64,000 nucleotides of DNA from Nonomuraea typhae (GTDB lineage: Bacteria; Actinomycetota; Actinomycetes; Streptosporangiales; Streptosporangiaceae), in NCBI RefSeq assembly GCF_009760925.1, contig NZ_VRLV01000014.1:1-64000 (forward strand), given 5' to 3'. This document shows positions 15,365-23,613 of the stretch, piece after piece; the stretch's first letter is position 1; every line of letters begins with the position of its first letter. The position numbers and the translations under genes were made by a program. The notes beneath the pieces were generated by a model that ran no database searches, was not told the origin of the DNA, and worked only from the letters and a program-made list of their open reading frames with translations.

Positions 15365-16711
15365 ATGGACCTCGATGTGATCGTGCTGGGGATGGGGCCG
15401 GGCGGTGAGGACGTCGCCGGGCGGCTGGCCGAGGCCGGGCTGCGGGTGGCCGCGGTGGAGGCGAACCTGGTGGGCGGCGAGTGCCCCTACTGGGGCTGTA
15501 TCCCCTCCAAGATCATGATCCATGAGGCGGAGACCTCGCGGTCCTGGGAGACGCTGGTGCGCCGGGTCCGCGAGGCCACCGACTCGTGGAACGACCAGGT
15601 GGCGGCCGACCGGTTCACCGGCAAGGGCGGCCATCTGGTCCGGGGTCACGGGCGCATCACCGGGCCGGGCGAGGTGACGGTCGGCGACCGGGTGCTGCGC
15701 GCTTCGCGCGGCATCGTGATCGCCACCGGCTCGCAGCCGGCCGTGCCGCCGATCGACGGGCTGGCCGGCACGCCGTACTGGACGAACCACGAGGCGATCG
15801 AGAACGCCGAGCTGCCCGAGTCGGTCATCGTGCTCGGCGGCGGCGCGGTCGGGGTGGAGCTGGCGCAGGTGTTCCGGGGGTTCGGCGCCGAGGTCACGGT
15901 GGTCGAGGCGGCCGACCGGCTGATCGCGCTGGAGGAGCCGGAGGCGGGCGCGGCGCTGGAGAAGACGTTCGCCGGGCGCGGCATCGACGTGCGGACCGGG
16001 GCGAAGGTCGCCCGCGTGGACTACGACGGGCGTTTCCACGTCAACGGGGCCGAGGCCGAGCGGCTGCTGGTGGCCACGGGCCGCCGGGTGGACCTCGAGG
16101 CGCTGGGGGTGGGCGCCGTCGGGCTGGACGAGAGCGCGCGGGCCATCCCGGTGGACGCGCGGATGCGGGCGGCCGAGGGCGTGTGGGCGCTGGGCGACGT
16201 GGTCGGCAAGGGCGCTTTCACGCACATGTCGATGTACCACGCGAACATCATCGTCAAGGAGATCCTCGGAGCGCAGGAGCCCGGGCCGAGAGAGCGGGGA
16301 ACGAGCCAACGAGGTCCGGAGCGGGCGCGACCATCGGCACGTGAGCCGGTGCACGAGGCCGAGTACCACGCGGTGCCCCGGGTGACGTTCACCGATCCCG
16401 AGGTGGGCGCGGTGGGCCTGACCGAGGCGCAGGCCCGCGAGCAGGGGCTGGACGTGCGGGTGGCCGTCGGCGACCTGGGCACGCGCGGCTGGATCGCGCA
16501 GGTGGAGGGGCTGGTCAAGCTGGTCGCCGCCGGTGACGTGCTGGTGGGGGCGACCGTGGTGGCCCCTCCGGGCGGGGAGGTGCTGGGCATGCTGACGCTG
16601 GCCGTCCACGCGCGCGTCCCGCTGACCAGGCTCGATGAGATGATCTACGCCTATCCCACGTTCCACCGGGCGGTGTCGGCCGCCGTGAAGGAGCTCACCG
16701 CGGCCGGCTGA
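15365..16711 (+). CDS. FAD-dependent pyridine nucleotide-disulfide oxidoreductase
   Basis: 448-residue flavoprotein of the lipoamide dehydrogenase/mercuric reductase family. The N-terminal FAD motif is VIVLGMGPGGEDVAGR, the redox disulfide is Cys40/Cys45 in GGECPYWGCIPSK, the NAD(P) motif is VIVLGGGAVGVELAQ, and the second FAD motif is GVWALGDVVG. In the dimer domain the usual HPTxxE catalytic pair is replaced by YPTFHR, so it is unlikely to be a classical lipoamide or mycothione reductase. An Arg/Gly/Glu-rich insertion (about residues 302-325) precedes the dimer domain. A TAAGTT element 6 bases before the ATG overlaps the trpB2 stop, suggesting its own leaderless transcript. Confidence 0.85.
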   Translation: MDLDVIVLGMGPGGEDVAGRLAEAGLRVAAVEANLVGGECPYWGCIPSKIMIHEAETSRSWETLVRRVREATDSWNDQVAADRFTGKGGHLVRGHGRITGPGEVTVGDRVLRASRGIVIATGSQPAVPPIDGLAGTPYWTNHEAIENAELPESVIVLGGGAVGVELAQVFRGFGAEVTVVEAADRLIALEEPEAGAALEKTFAGRGIDVRTGAKVARVDYDGRFHVNGAEAERLLVATGRRVDLEALGVGAVGLDESARAIPVDARMRAAEGVWALGDVVGKGAFTHMSMYHANIIVKEILGAQEPGPRERGTSQRGPERARPSAREPVHEAEYHAVPRVTFTDPEVGAVGLTEAQAREQGLDVRVAVGDLGTRGWIAQVEGLVKLVAAGDVLVGATVVAPPGGEVLGMLTLAVHARVPLTRLDEMIYAYPTFHRAVSAAVKELTAAG

Positions 16712-16714
16712 CCG

Positions 16715-16792
16715 TCACCGCGCGGCTGGCCGCTTGCCGTGGTTGGCCTTCTTCTTCTTGCGTGCTCGGGACTTGCGGGCGCGTCGGGCCAT
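16715..16792 (-). CDS. ribosomal protein bL37-like peptide
   Basis: 25-codon gene for an extremely basic peptide beginning MARRARKSRARKKKK and then ANHGKRP. It closely resembles bL37, the 24-residue actinobacterial large-subunit protein of Mycobacterium smegmatis (shared ANHGKRP tail and Lys/Arg-rich N-terminus). The ATG at 16792 has AAGGAG 8 bases upstream, a strong Shine-Dalgarno. It starts 3 bases beyond the convergent oxidoreductase stop and faces away from the DeoR gene. Its size makes it easy to miss in automated annotation. The family assignment is from memory of the motif. Confidence 0.85.
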   Translation of the reverse strand: MARRARKSRARKKKKANHGKRPAAR

Positions 16793-16867
16793 CTCACGTG
16801 CTCCTTCCTGAGCAGGTACGGCATGCGTATCCCAGACCGGAGCCCCCGGCAAGCGACCTCACATTCT

Positions 16868-16907
16868 TCAACACTGGCATGTCATAATCTGTTTGAACGT
16901 GTTGGAA
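16868..16907. promoter_or_regulatory. candidate operator/promoter of the deoR-galT operon
   Basis: TTCAACAC (16868-16875) and GTGTTGGA (16899-16906) form a 7-of-8 inverted repeat flanking a CATAAT -10-like element at 16883-16888. The position just before the DeoR start suggests autoregulation. Confidence 0.45.
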
Positions 16908-16916
16908 GGAGGGCGT

Positions 16917-17696
16917 GTGCTCGCACAACAGCGGCAGCAGGCGATCCTGGAGCGGGTCCGAGCCAGCGGCGGCGTGCGGGTTGCCGACCTCGTGCGCGAG
17001 CTGGGCGTCTCCGACATGACGGTCCGGCGCGACCTGGAGACGCTGGCCGAGCGCGGCCTGCTGGAGAAGGTGCACGGCGGCGCCACCGCGGTCGGCCCCG
17101 GCTCGACCGAGGAGCCGGGCTTCACCGCCAAGTCCGCCCGCCAGCAGCAGGAGAAGGAGGCCATCGCCCGCCGCGCCGCCCAGCTCGTCAATCCCGGGAC
17201 CGCGGTCGCCCTGTCGGCGGGCACCACCACGTGGGCGCTGGCCCACCACCTGGTCTCGATCCCCGATCTGACCGTCATCACCAACTCGATCCCGGTCGCC
17301 GACGTCTTCCACCGCGTGCCCCGCGCCGACCGCACCGTCGTGCTGACCGGCGGCGTCCGCACGCCCTCCGACGCGCTGGTCGGCCCGGTGGCCGTGGCCG
17401 CGATCCGGCGGCTGCACGTGGACACGCTCTTCCTGGGCGTGCACGGGATGAGCGCGCGGGCCGGGTTCACCACCCCGAACCTGCTGGAGTCGGAGACCGA
17501 CAGGGAGCTGGTGGCCGCCGCGCACCGCCTGGTCGTACCGGCCGACCACACCAAGTGGAACACCGTCGGCATCAGCACGATCGCCGAGCTGGCCGAGGCC
17601 GACGTGGTCATCAGCGACTCGGGGCTGCCCGCCGGGGCGCGCACCGAGCTGACCGAGCGCGTCGGGCAACTCATCATCGCGGAGGGCACGCAGTGA
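16917..17696 (+). CDS. DeoR/GlpR-family transcriptional regulator
   Basis: 259-residue sugar-phosphate-responsive repressor. The N-terminal winged helix has the DeoR signature RVADLVRELGVSDMTVRRDLETLAERGLLEKVHGGA, and the C-terminal DeoRC domain binds a phosphorylated effector (ALSAGTTTWALA is the phosphate-binding segment). The GTG at 16917 follows GGAAGGAGGG by 3 bases. Its stop overlaps the galT start by 4 bases (GTGA), so it most likely controls galactose-1-phosphate metabolism together with itself. Confidence 0.93.
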   Translation: MLAQQRQQAILERVRASGGVRVADLVRELGVSDMTVRRDLETLAERGLLEKVHGGATAVGPGSTEEPGFTAKSARQQQEKEAIARRAAQLVNPGTAVALSAGTTTWALAHHLVSIPDLTVITNSIPVADVFHRVPRADRTVVLTGGVRTPSDALVGPVAVAAIRRLHVDTLFLGVHGMSARAGFTTPNLLESETDRELVAAAHRLVVPADHTKWNTVGISTIAELAEADVVISDSGLPAGARTELTERVGQLIIAEGTQ

Positions 17697-18754
17697 AGCG
17701 CACCATCACCCATCTGGCCGACGGGCGAGAGCTGATCTACTTCGATCGGCGCGACGACGCCGACCGGAGTGCCGTGGACCGGCGGCCGCTGGATCCCCGG
17801 CCGCTCGCCTCGGAGTTGCGCTACGACCCGCTGACCGAGGAGTGGATCGCGATCGCCGGACACCGGCAGACGCGGACCTTCCTGCCGCCGGCCGACGAGT
17901 GCCCGCTGTGCCCGTCGACCGAGGAAAGATGGTCGGAGATCCCGGCGCATGACTACGACGTGGTGGTCTTCGAGAACCGCTTCCCCTCTTTTAGCGGAAA
18001 TTTTGGGACTTATCGGGATGTGGGCGGACTGTCCGAGGTGCGGCCCGCGGCGGGGCGGTGCGAGGTCGTCTGCTTCACCTCCCAGCACGACTCCTCCTTC
18101 TCCCAGCTCTCCAACGAGCAGGTCGAGCTGGTCATGGAAGCCTGGGCCGACCGCACCGCGGAACTGTCCGCCATCGAGGGCGTCGAGCAGGTCTTCTGCT
18201 TCGAGAACCGGGGCGAGGAGATCGGGATCACCCTGTTCCACCCGCACGGGCAGATCTACGCCTACCCCTACGTGACGCCGCGGACCAAGCTGCAGCTCGC
18301 CGCCGCGCAGCGCAGGCCCGGGTTGTTCGCCGGCGTGCTGGCCGCCGAGCGGGCCGGGGAGCGCGTGGTGGCCGCCAACGAGCTGTGGACCGCCTTCGTG
18401 CCCGCCGCCGCCCGCTGGCCGTACGAGGTGCATATCTACCCGCACCGGCAGGTTCCGGACCTCGCGGCGCTGAGCGAGGAGGAGCGGGCCGCCTTCGCTC
18501 CGGTCTACACCTCGGTGCTGCGCGCCCTGGACGGGATCTTCGGGGTGGCCATGCCGTACATCTCGGCCTGGCACCAGGCGCCGGTGCGCTACCTGCGTGA
18601 GCTGGGATACCTGCATCTGGAGCTGTTCTCGATCAGGCGGGCGCCCGGCAAGCTCAAGTATCTCGCGGGGTCGGAGTCGGCCATGGGCGCGTTCGTCAAC
18701 GACGTGCTGCCCGAGGAGGCCGCCCGGCTCCTTCGATCACAGGTAGATCACTAA
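17693..18754 (+). CDS. galT: galactose-1-phosphate uridylyltransferase
   Basis: 353-residue Leloir-pathway enzyme exchanging UMP between UDP-glucose and galactose-1-phosphate. The active-site triad is in FHPHGQIYAYP (about residues 182-192; the second His is the uridylylated nucleophile). The zinc-site cysteine pair is CPLCPS, and a C-terminal HxxxxR-type segment VRYLRELGYLHLELFS is present. The GTG start overlaps the deoR stop by 4 bases, with GGAGGG upstream. galK and galE are not adjacent, unlike many actinobacterial gal operons. Confidence 0.95.
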   Translation: MKRTITHLADGRELIYFDRRDDADRSAVDRRPLDPRPLASELRYDPLTEEWIAIAGHRQTRTFLPPADECPLCPSTEERWSEIPAHDYDVVVFENRFPSFSGNFGTYRDVGGLSEVRPAAGRCEVVCFTSQHDSSFSQLSNEQVELVMEAWADRTAELSAIEGVEQVFCFENRGEEIGITLFHPHGQIYAYPYVTPRTKLQLAAAQRRPGLFAGVLAAERAGERVVAANELWTAFVPAAARWPYEVHIYPHRQVPDLAALSEEERAAFAPVYTSVLRALDGIFGVAMPYISAWHQAPVRYLRELGYLHLELFSIRRAPGKLKYLAGSESAMGAFVNDVLPEEAARLLRSQVDH

Positions 18755-18811
18755 TTGGTTTCCTGTTGGAGTCGCGTGACCGGAGATTTACTACTAATAT
18801 CCCTCACGCAC

Positions 18812-18958
18812 CGGTTGTCACAGCCGTTGCCGCCTAATCCCGGGCGCGTTGCCCGGGAGCCGGGGACCCACCCTCACCTGGGGTGAATCCACTTCGGTGG
18901 TAGGGCATCTCCCAGCCCGAACCCGTCAGCTAACCCGGCCGGCAGATGGAGAGGAATT
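18812..18958 (+). ncRNA. ydaO/yuaA-type c-di-AMP riboswitch
   Basis: The leader contains the actinobacterial ydaO blocks in order: CACAGCCGTTGCCGCC, the AATCCCGGG...GAGCCGGGGACCCACC stem, GGGGTGAATCC, GTAGGGCATCTCCC, AGCCCGAACCCGTCAGC and TAACCCGGCCGGCAGATGGAGAGG. In actinomycetes this riboswitch senses c-di-AMP and switches off genes for cell-wall-remodelling proteins. The aptamer ends on the ribosome-binding region of the next gene. TAATAT at 18795-18800 could be the -10 of the promoter. Confidence 0.9.
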
Positions 18959-18963
18959 TCCAC

Positions 18964-19917
18964 GTGGCGGTTGCGTCCCCCGCGACTCTGGCCATCGGAC
19001 TCATCACCGCCGCGGCTGTGGCGCTCACCCCGGCCAGCGCGTCCGCCGCGCCCAAGCCGACCGAGAAACAGCTGCGGGCGGAGCTCAAGACGCTCAACCA
19101 GAAGGTCGACAAGCTCATCGAGAGCTACAACGGCAAGCGCGTGGCCCTGGCCAAGGCGAAAGAGGCGGAGAAGAGCGCCAAGGAGCGCCTGGCCGCCGCC
19201 GAGCAGGCCGTCGTCGACGCCGAGCGGCGGGTGGCCGAGATCGCCCAGCTGCGCTACCAGGGCGTCGACTCCTCGCTGCCCGGCCTGTTCCTGACTCCCA
19301 ACGCGGCCGGCGCCGCCGTACTCGAACAGCTCACCGACGAGGAGCAGGCGGTCATCGGCGGCGTCGCCACCGCCCGCGACGCCAAGAAGAAGGCGGCCGA
19401 CGAGGCCGCCGCGCTCACCGACCAGATCGCCGGCCAGGCCGCCGACGTGGCCAAGGAGCGCGACGAGGCCGAGGACGTCATCAAGGACATCCAGGACAAG
19501 CTGCAGGAGCTCATGCCGACCGGCACCGGCAAGCGCTCCGACGGCTCCTGGTCCCCCGAGCTGCCCTCGGGCTCGGACAACATCACCTCACGCATGCGCA
19601 TCATCCGCGACGAGATCAAGCAGAACTTCAACCTGCCCTTCGAGGTCGGCTGCTACCGCTCGGGCGGCGGCGGCGAGCACCCGCTCGGCCGGGCCTGCGA
19701 CTTCATGATGAGCACCGGCGGCACCATGCCCACCGCCGCCAACCAGGCCCTCGGCGACCAGATCGCGGCCTGGGCCATCAAGAACAAGGACCGCTTCGGC
19801 GTGAAGTACGTGATCTGGAAGCAGCGCATCAACATGGGCAACGGCTGGCGCGCCATGAGCAACCGCGGCAGCATCACCGAGAACCACTTCGACCACCCGC
19901 ACATCTCGATGTACTAG
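18964..19917 (+). CDS. secreted coiled-coil protein with D-Ala-D-Ala carboxypeptidase-like C-terminal domain
   Basis: 317-residue exported protein. A signal peptide of about 27 residues ends ASASA-AP. Residues about 30-175 are an Ala/Glu/Lys-rich coiled coil like that of RipA- and NlpC-type cell-wall hydrolases. The C-terminal domain (about 205-317) has CYRSGGGGEHPLGRACDFM, VKYVIWKQRI and DHPHISMY, the His/Asp pattern of the actinobacterial ARB_07466-like/VanY-like domain. The GTG at 18964 was preferred to ATG 18946, which lies within the riboswitch; GAGAGG is about 9 bases upstream. Riboswitch control supports a role in peptidoglycan remodelling. The gene overlaps the convergent stop by 4 bases. 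Confidence 0.85.
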   Translation: MAVASPATLAIGLITAAAVALTPASASAAPKPTEKQLRAELKTLNQKVDKLIESYNGKRVALAKAKEAEKSAKERLAAAEQAVVDAERRVAEIAQLRYQGVDSSLPGLFLTPNAAGAAVLEQLTDEEQAVIGGVATARDAKKKAADEAAALTDQIAGQAADVAKERDEAEDVIKDIQDKLQELMPTGTGKRSDGSWSPELPSGSDNITSRMRIIRDEIKQNFNLPFEVGCYRSGGGGEHPLGRACDFMMSTGGTMPTAANQALGDQIAAWAIKNKDRFGVKYVIWKQRINMGNGWRAMSNRGSITENHFDHPHISMY

Positions 19918-20594
19918 GTGAGCCAGCCGAACAACCGGGCAGCGGCGTCACGGGCGATGAAGAACCCCACGATGGCCAGGGTCCAGCCGACCATCGAGGC
20001 GGCGTTGCGCAGCAGCCAGTCGCGCAGCTTGGCCAGCTTGGGCTCCAGCCACTGCCCGGCCAGCCCGCGGCCCGCCATGAGGGCCAGCGGGGGCACCACC
20101 ATCACCAGCACGTACCCGGCCAGCACGGGACCCCACTGGAGCGGGGTCAGGCCCGCGGAGGTCATGAGGCCGATCGCCGCCAGGTAGGGCACCATCGTGG
20201 CCACCTCGACCAGGCCCATCGTCAAGGCCAGCCCCACCATCGTGCCGGGGCCGCCCAGCTTGGGCTCCCACTGCTTCTTCTGCTTCTTGGAGTCGAAGCG
20301 CCAGCTCAGCAGGAACAGGCCGACGCCGACGGCCAGTTGCGCCCAGAGGAAGGTACGGCTCTGCAGTGCGTCCCCGAAGTTCTCCATGACCGCGGAGAGA
20401 CCCAGCATGAGGGCCACGCCCACGAGGAAGTAGAACACCGTGATGGTGGCCAGATAGATCATCAGGCGACCGGTCTGCTTGCGGTCGGAAGCCAGCATCA
20501 TGACCACCGGGACGCCCAGCGTGCCGAAACTCGTGCTGTCGGCCAGGGCCAGCCCGATGAGCGTGAGAAGCAGTGCAATCGACATGATGTTCAT
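19914..20594 (-). CDS. GAP-family multi-pass membrane protein
   Basis: 226-residue integral membrane protein with about six hydrophobic segments. It belongs to the GAP/Sap (SfLAP) family, named after a mycobacterial protein linked to glycopeptidolipid export; the general fold resembles the LysE/cadmium/cytochrome c biogenesis-type transporters. The substrate is unknown here. The central loop is charged (DSKKQKKQWEPK). It ends tail to tail with the riboswitch-controlled gene, sharing CTAG as both stop codons. Confidence 0.75.
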   Translation of the reverse strand: MNIMSIALLLTLIGLALADSTSFGTLGVPVVMMLASDRKQTGRLMIYLATITVFYFLVGVALMLGLSAVMENFGDALQSRTFLWAQLAVGVGLFLLSWRFDSKKQKKQWEPKLGGPGTMVGLALTMGLVEVATMVPYLAAIGLMTSAGLTPLQWGPVLAGYVLVMVVPPLALMAGRGLAGQWLEPKLAKLRDWLLRNAASMVGWTLAIVGFFIARDAAARLFGWLT

Positions 20595-20675
20595 CGTGCC
20601 GGTCCGCGAGGGCTGCCGAATCCTACGCGCGGGCCAACCCGGGCTACATCCTTCTGCCTACGCAGGGCTCGTCCG

Positions 20676-21032
20676 TCAGGGCTCGCCGAGCCGCTGGACC
20701 AGCGACTTCGGCGCCACGACCCGGTAGGCGTCGGTGACGATCTCGGCCACCTCGGCCCAGTCCACCTCCACGTCCAGGTAGACCCCGAGCCAACCCCGAT
20801 GTCCCACGTACGGCGGGCGGAAGAAGCGGCCGGGATCCTCGGCCACGAGCTCTTGCTGGACGCCCGGCGGCGCGGCGCACCAGAAGCCGAGCCGGTCGTC
20901 GTGGTGGTGGTCGGCGAACATCACGAACGTCTTCTTGCCCCGGACGAACCAGGCGGGCTCGCCGTGGCTGAGGCGTTCGACGGCCTCGGGGAGGTCCAGG
21001 CAGATTTCCCGCAACCGCTCCAGCTGCTCCAT
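20676..21032 (-). CDS. MmcQ/YjbR-family protein
   Basis: 118-residue CyaY-like fold protein of the MmcQ/YjbR family (signatures LPEAVERLSHGEPAWFVRGKKTFVMF and YVGHRGWLGVYLD). Members bind DNA in some structural studies, but their role is unclear. The start lies in a 17-bp palindrome shared with the divergent DinB gene; TAGTGT stands 6 bases before this ATG, consistent with a leaderless transcript. Confidence 0.85.
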   Translation of the reverse strand: MEQLERLREICLDLPEAVERLSHGEPAWFVRGKKTFVMFADHHHDDRLGFWCAAPPGVQQELVAEDPGRFFRPPYVGHRGWLGVYLDVEVDWAEVAEIVTDAYRVVAPKSLVQRLGEP

Positions 21033-21046
21033 AGTGGAACACTATG
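21030..21046. promoter_or_regulatory. palindrome holding two opposed start codons and two mirrored -10 boxes
   Basis: CATAGTG-GAA-CACTATG is perfect outside the centre. Each arm contains one start codon, and TAGTGT/TAGTGG lies 6 bases before each ATG, so each -10 overlaps the other gene's start codon. Confidence 0.6.
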
Positions 21047-21544
21047 CGTATCGAACCACCCCAGACCGGGGACGAGCGGGCGACCCTCGAGGGCTTCCTC
21101 GACTACCAGCGGCAGACACTGGCCTGGAAGTGCGAGGGTTTGACGGACGAGCAGCTCAGGCTGCGGGCGGTCCCGCCGTCGTCGTTGTCACTGCTCGGGC
21201 TGATCAGGCACATGGCCGAAGTGGAGCGCGGCTGGTTCCTGCGCACGCTGGGCGAGCAGCCGGAGCTGCCGTTCGTCCACGTCACGCCGGAGGAGCCGGA
21301 CGCCGACTTCGACCGGGCCGGCGAGGACACCAGGGAGCGCGCCTTCGCGGCCTGGGAGGCGGAGGTGGCGGCGGCCCGGGCGGCGGCCGCGGACGTGCCC
21401 CTCGACGCGGTCGTGTCCAAGAAGCGCACCGGTGAGGAGATGTCGCTGCGGTGGATCTACTTCCACATGATCGAGGAGTACGCCCGCCACAACGGCCACG
21501 CCGACCTGCTGCGCGAGCGGATCGACGGGGCCACGGGCGAGTGA
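21044..21544 (+). CDS. DinB-family protein (DUF664 type, mycothiol-transferase-like)
   Basis: 166-residue four-helix-bundle protein of the DinB/YfiT superfamily. The metal-site histidines are expected in LIRHMAEVERGWF and in the C-terminal MIEEYARHNGHADLLRERI segment, both present. Actinobacterial members often use mycothiol or act as metal-dependent thiol transferases; the specific reaction is unknown. No ribosome site is possible in the 11-base gap to the divergent MmcQ gene, so translation is probably leaderless. Confidence 0.87.
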   Translation: MRIEPPQTGDERATLEGFLDYQRQTLAWKCEGLTDEQLRLRAVPPSSLSLLGLIRHMAEVERGWFLRTLGEQPELPFVHVTPEEPDADFDRAGEDTRERAFAAWEAEVAAARAAAADVPLDAVVSKKRTGEEMSLRWIYFHMIEEYARHNGHADLLRERIDGATGE

Positions 21545-21548
21545 GCGC

Positions 21549-22856
21549 TCAGCCGGACAGGCGGATCGGGTTGACCAGGTCGGCGTAGGCGAGCAGGCCG
21601 GCCATGACGATCATCACCATGGCCAGCACGTACGTCAGGGGCAGCACCTTGGCGATGTCCACGTGGCGCGGCTCCGGGCGGCGGAACACGCGGGCGTAGG
21701 CGCGCTTGAGGCCCTCCCAGAGGCCGCCGGCGATGTGCCCGCCGTCCAGCGGGAGCAGCGGGAGCAGGTTGAAGACGCCGATCGCCAGGTTGAAGCCGGC
21801 CAGCAGGTTCACGAACGTGTAGAGCTTCTCCTGGGTGCTCAGCTGCTGGGAGGCCAGGATCTCGCCGCCCAGCCGGCCGGCGCCGACCACGCCGACCGGG
21901 CCCTGACGGTCGCGCTCCTCGCCGGAGAAGGCGGCGTGCCAGACGCCGACCATCTTCTCCGGCAGGTTGACCATGGACCTGACCACGTTGCCGGTCAGGC
22001 CGACCATGTGCCCGGCCACCGCGCCCAGGCTCTGCTTCTCGTACCCCTCGGTGGGCAGGACGCCGAGGAAGCCGACGGCCTTGTCGATCTTCTTGGGGTC
22101 GGCCAGGTTCGGGCGGTCCTGGGCGATCAGCGTGACGGTCAGCGTCATCGGCCGGCCGTCCCTGATGATGTCGACCTTCACCGGCCCGGCGCCGTGGGAG
22201 CGGATCATCTGGGTCGCCTCGTTCCACGAGGCGAACTTGGCGCCGTCGAACGCGACGATCCGGTCGCCGGCCTTCATGCCCGCCTGCGCGGCCGGGGTGC
22301 GCTGGTCGGTGGGCTTGCACTCGGTGCGCTTCTCGCTGACGGGGATCACGCAGGTGTTGGTCTGCGGGGAGACGATCGGCTGCAGCGCCGGCAGGCCCCA
22401 CGTCATCAGCACGATGGCGAACAGGACGAAGGCCAGCACGAAGTTCATCAGCGGGCCGCCGGACATGATGATGACCTTCTGCCACCACTTCTTGCGGTAG
22501 AAGACGCGGTCCTCGTCACCGGGTCCCACCTCTTCCTGCGCGACCTCGCGCGCGGAGTCGATGAGCCCCTGGAACGGGCCGGTCGAGACCCGCCGGAGCC
22601 GGCCCGGTTCGTCACCGGGCCGCGGCGGGAGCATCCCAATCATCCGGATATATCCGCCGAAGGGGATCCATTTCACGCCGTATTCGGTCTCGCCCTTCCG
22701 CTTGGACCAGATCGTCGGCCCGAAGCCCACCATGTACTGGGTGACCCGCACCCCGAAGATCTTCGCGGGCACGAGGTGACCGATCTCGTGCAGGCCGATG
22801 GACGCCGCCAGGCCGAGCACGAACAGCACGATCCCGACGATGTAGATCCAGTCCAT
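21549..22856 (-). CDS. site-2 protease family zinc metalloprotease (Rip1/RseP)
   Basis: 435-residue membrane metalloprotease of family M50 that cleaves anti-sigma factors and other membrane proteins inside the bilayer. The zinc motif HEIGH lies in the first membrane segment (about residue 22), a PDZ-like domain with AGMKAGDRIVAFDG lies in the middle, and the LPLDGGH motif supplies the third ligand near residue 375. The ATG at 22856 has GGAG 8 bases upstream and begins directly with the first membrane helix. In mycobacteria the gene sits between dxr and ispG; neither is next to it here. Confidence 0.92.
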   Translation of the reverse strand: MDWIYIVGIVLFVLGLAASIGLHEIGHLVPAKIFGVRVTQYMVGFGPTIWSKRKGETEYGVKWIPFGGYIRMIGMLPPRPGDEPGRLRRVSTGPFQGLIDSAREVAQEEVGPGDEDRVFYRKKWWQKVIIMSGGPLMNFVLAFVLFAIVLMTWGLPALQPIVSPQTNTCVIPVSEKRTECKPTDQRTPAAQAGMKAGDRIVAFDGAKFASWNEATQMIRSHGAGPVKVDIIRDGRPMTLTVTLIAQDRPNLADPKKIDKAVGFLGVLPTEGYEKQSLGAVAGHMVGLTGNVVRSMVNLPEKMVGVWHAAFSGEERDRQGPVGVVGAGRLGGEILASQQLSTQEKLYTFVNLLAGFNLAIGVFNLLPLLPLDGGHIAGGLWEGLKRAYARVFRRPEPRHVDIAKVLPLTYVLAMVMIVMAGLLAYADLVNPIRLSG

Positions 22857-23010
22857 CTGCGCGCGCTCCAGGGTCATGGAAAGGCTTGACAGCTTCAGAG
22901 TAGTCGAACTCTCCACACCTGAACGGCTTGCGCACGCTTTGCGGAATCGACAGACTTCGTTGACAGTGCGCAGTCACACGATCACTCTGGGAGATGACGG
23001 AGGGAGCACG

Positions 23011-23613
23011 TTGATCCGGATCCTCGTTGCCGAGCACCTGCCGCTCGTCCGGCGCGGCCTGGTGTCCTCGCTGGACGCCGAGGCCGGGCTGACGGTCGTC
23101 GCCGAGGTCGGCAACGGCGCGGACGTGGTGCCCGCGGCGCTGGCCCGCTCCCCCGCGGCGGCCGTCATCGACCTGGATCTGCCCGGCGGCGGCCTGGCCG
23201 CGACCCTCCGGCTGCGGGAAGAGGTCCCGGACTGCCGCGTGCTCATCCTGTCCGCCCAGCCCAACCCCGGGCAGGTGCGCGGGGCCTTCGCCGCCCACGC
23301 GCTGGGGTTCATGAGCCTGGACGTGGCACCCGAGCAACTCGCCGACGGGGTCAGGGCGATCGCGGCCGGACGGCGCACGGTCGACTCCGAGCTGGTCGTG
23401 GCCGCCCTGGAGTCGGCGGCCAACCCGCTGACCCGGCGGGAGCTCGACGTGCTGCGCATCGCCGCCGAGGGCGCGCGGTCCACGGAGATCGCCGACCAGT
23501 TGTTCCTGTCGGTGGGCACGGTCCGCAACCATCTGTCGCGCATCATGTGCAAGACCGGCGCCCGCAACCGCATCGACGCGGTCCGCATCGCCAACGACTC
23601 CGGATGGCTGTAA
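23011..23613 (+). CDS. LuxR-family response regulator
   Basis: 200-residue NarL/DesR-type regulator. The receiver domain starts IRILVAEHLPLVRRGL with the phospho-acceptor Asp in AAVIDLDLPGG, and the C-terminal LuxR helix-turn-helix is NPLTRRELDVLRIAAEGARSTEIADQLFLSVGTVRNHLSRI. The TTG at 23011 was chosen because GGAGGGA lies 5 bases upstream. It closely resembles DesR-like regulators, but no histidine kinase is adjacent. The last codons form the beginning of a tandem 48-49-bp repeat that continues past the stop. Confidence 0.9.
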   Translation: MIRILVAEHLPLVRRGLVSSLDAEAGLTVVAEVGNGADVVPAALARSPAAAVIDLDLPGGGLAATLRLREEVPDCRVLILSAQPNPGQVRGAFAAHALGFMSLDVAPEQLADGVRAIAAGRRTVDSELVVAALESAANPLTRRELDVLRIAAEGARSTEIADQLFLSVGTVRNHLSRIMCKTGARNRIDAVRIANDSGWL

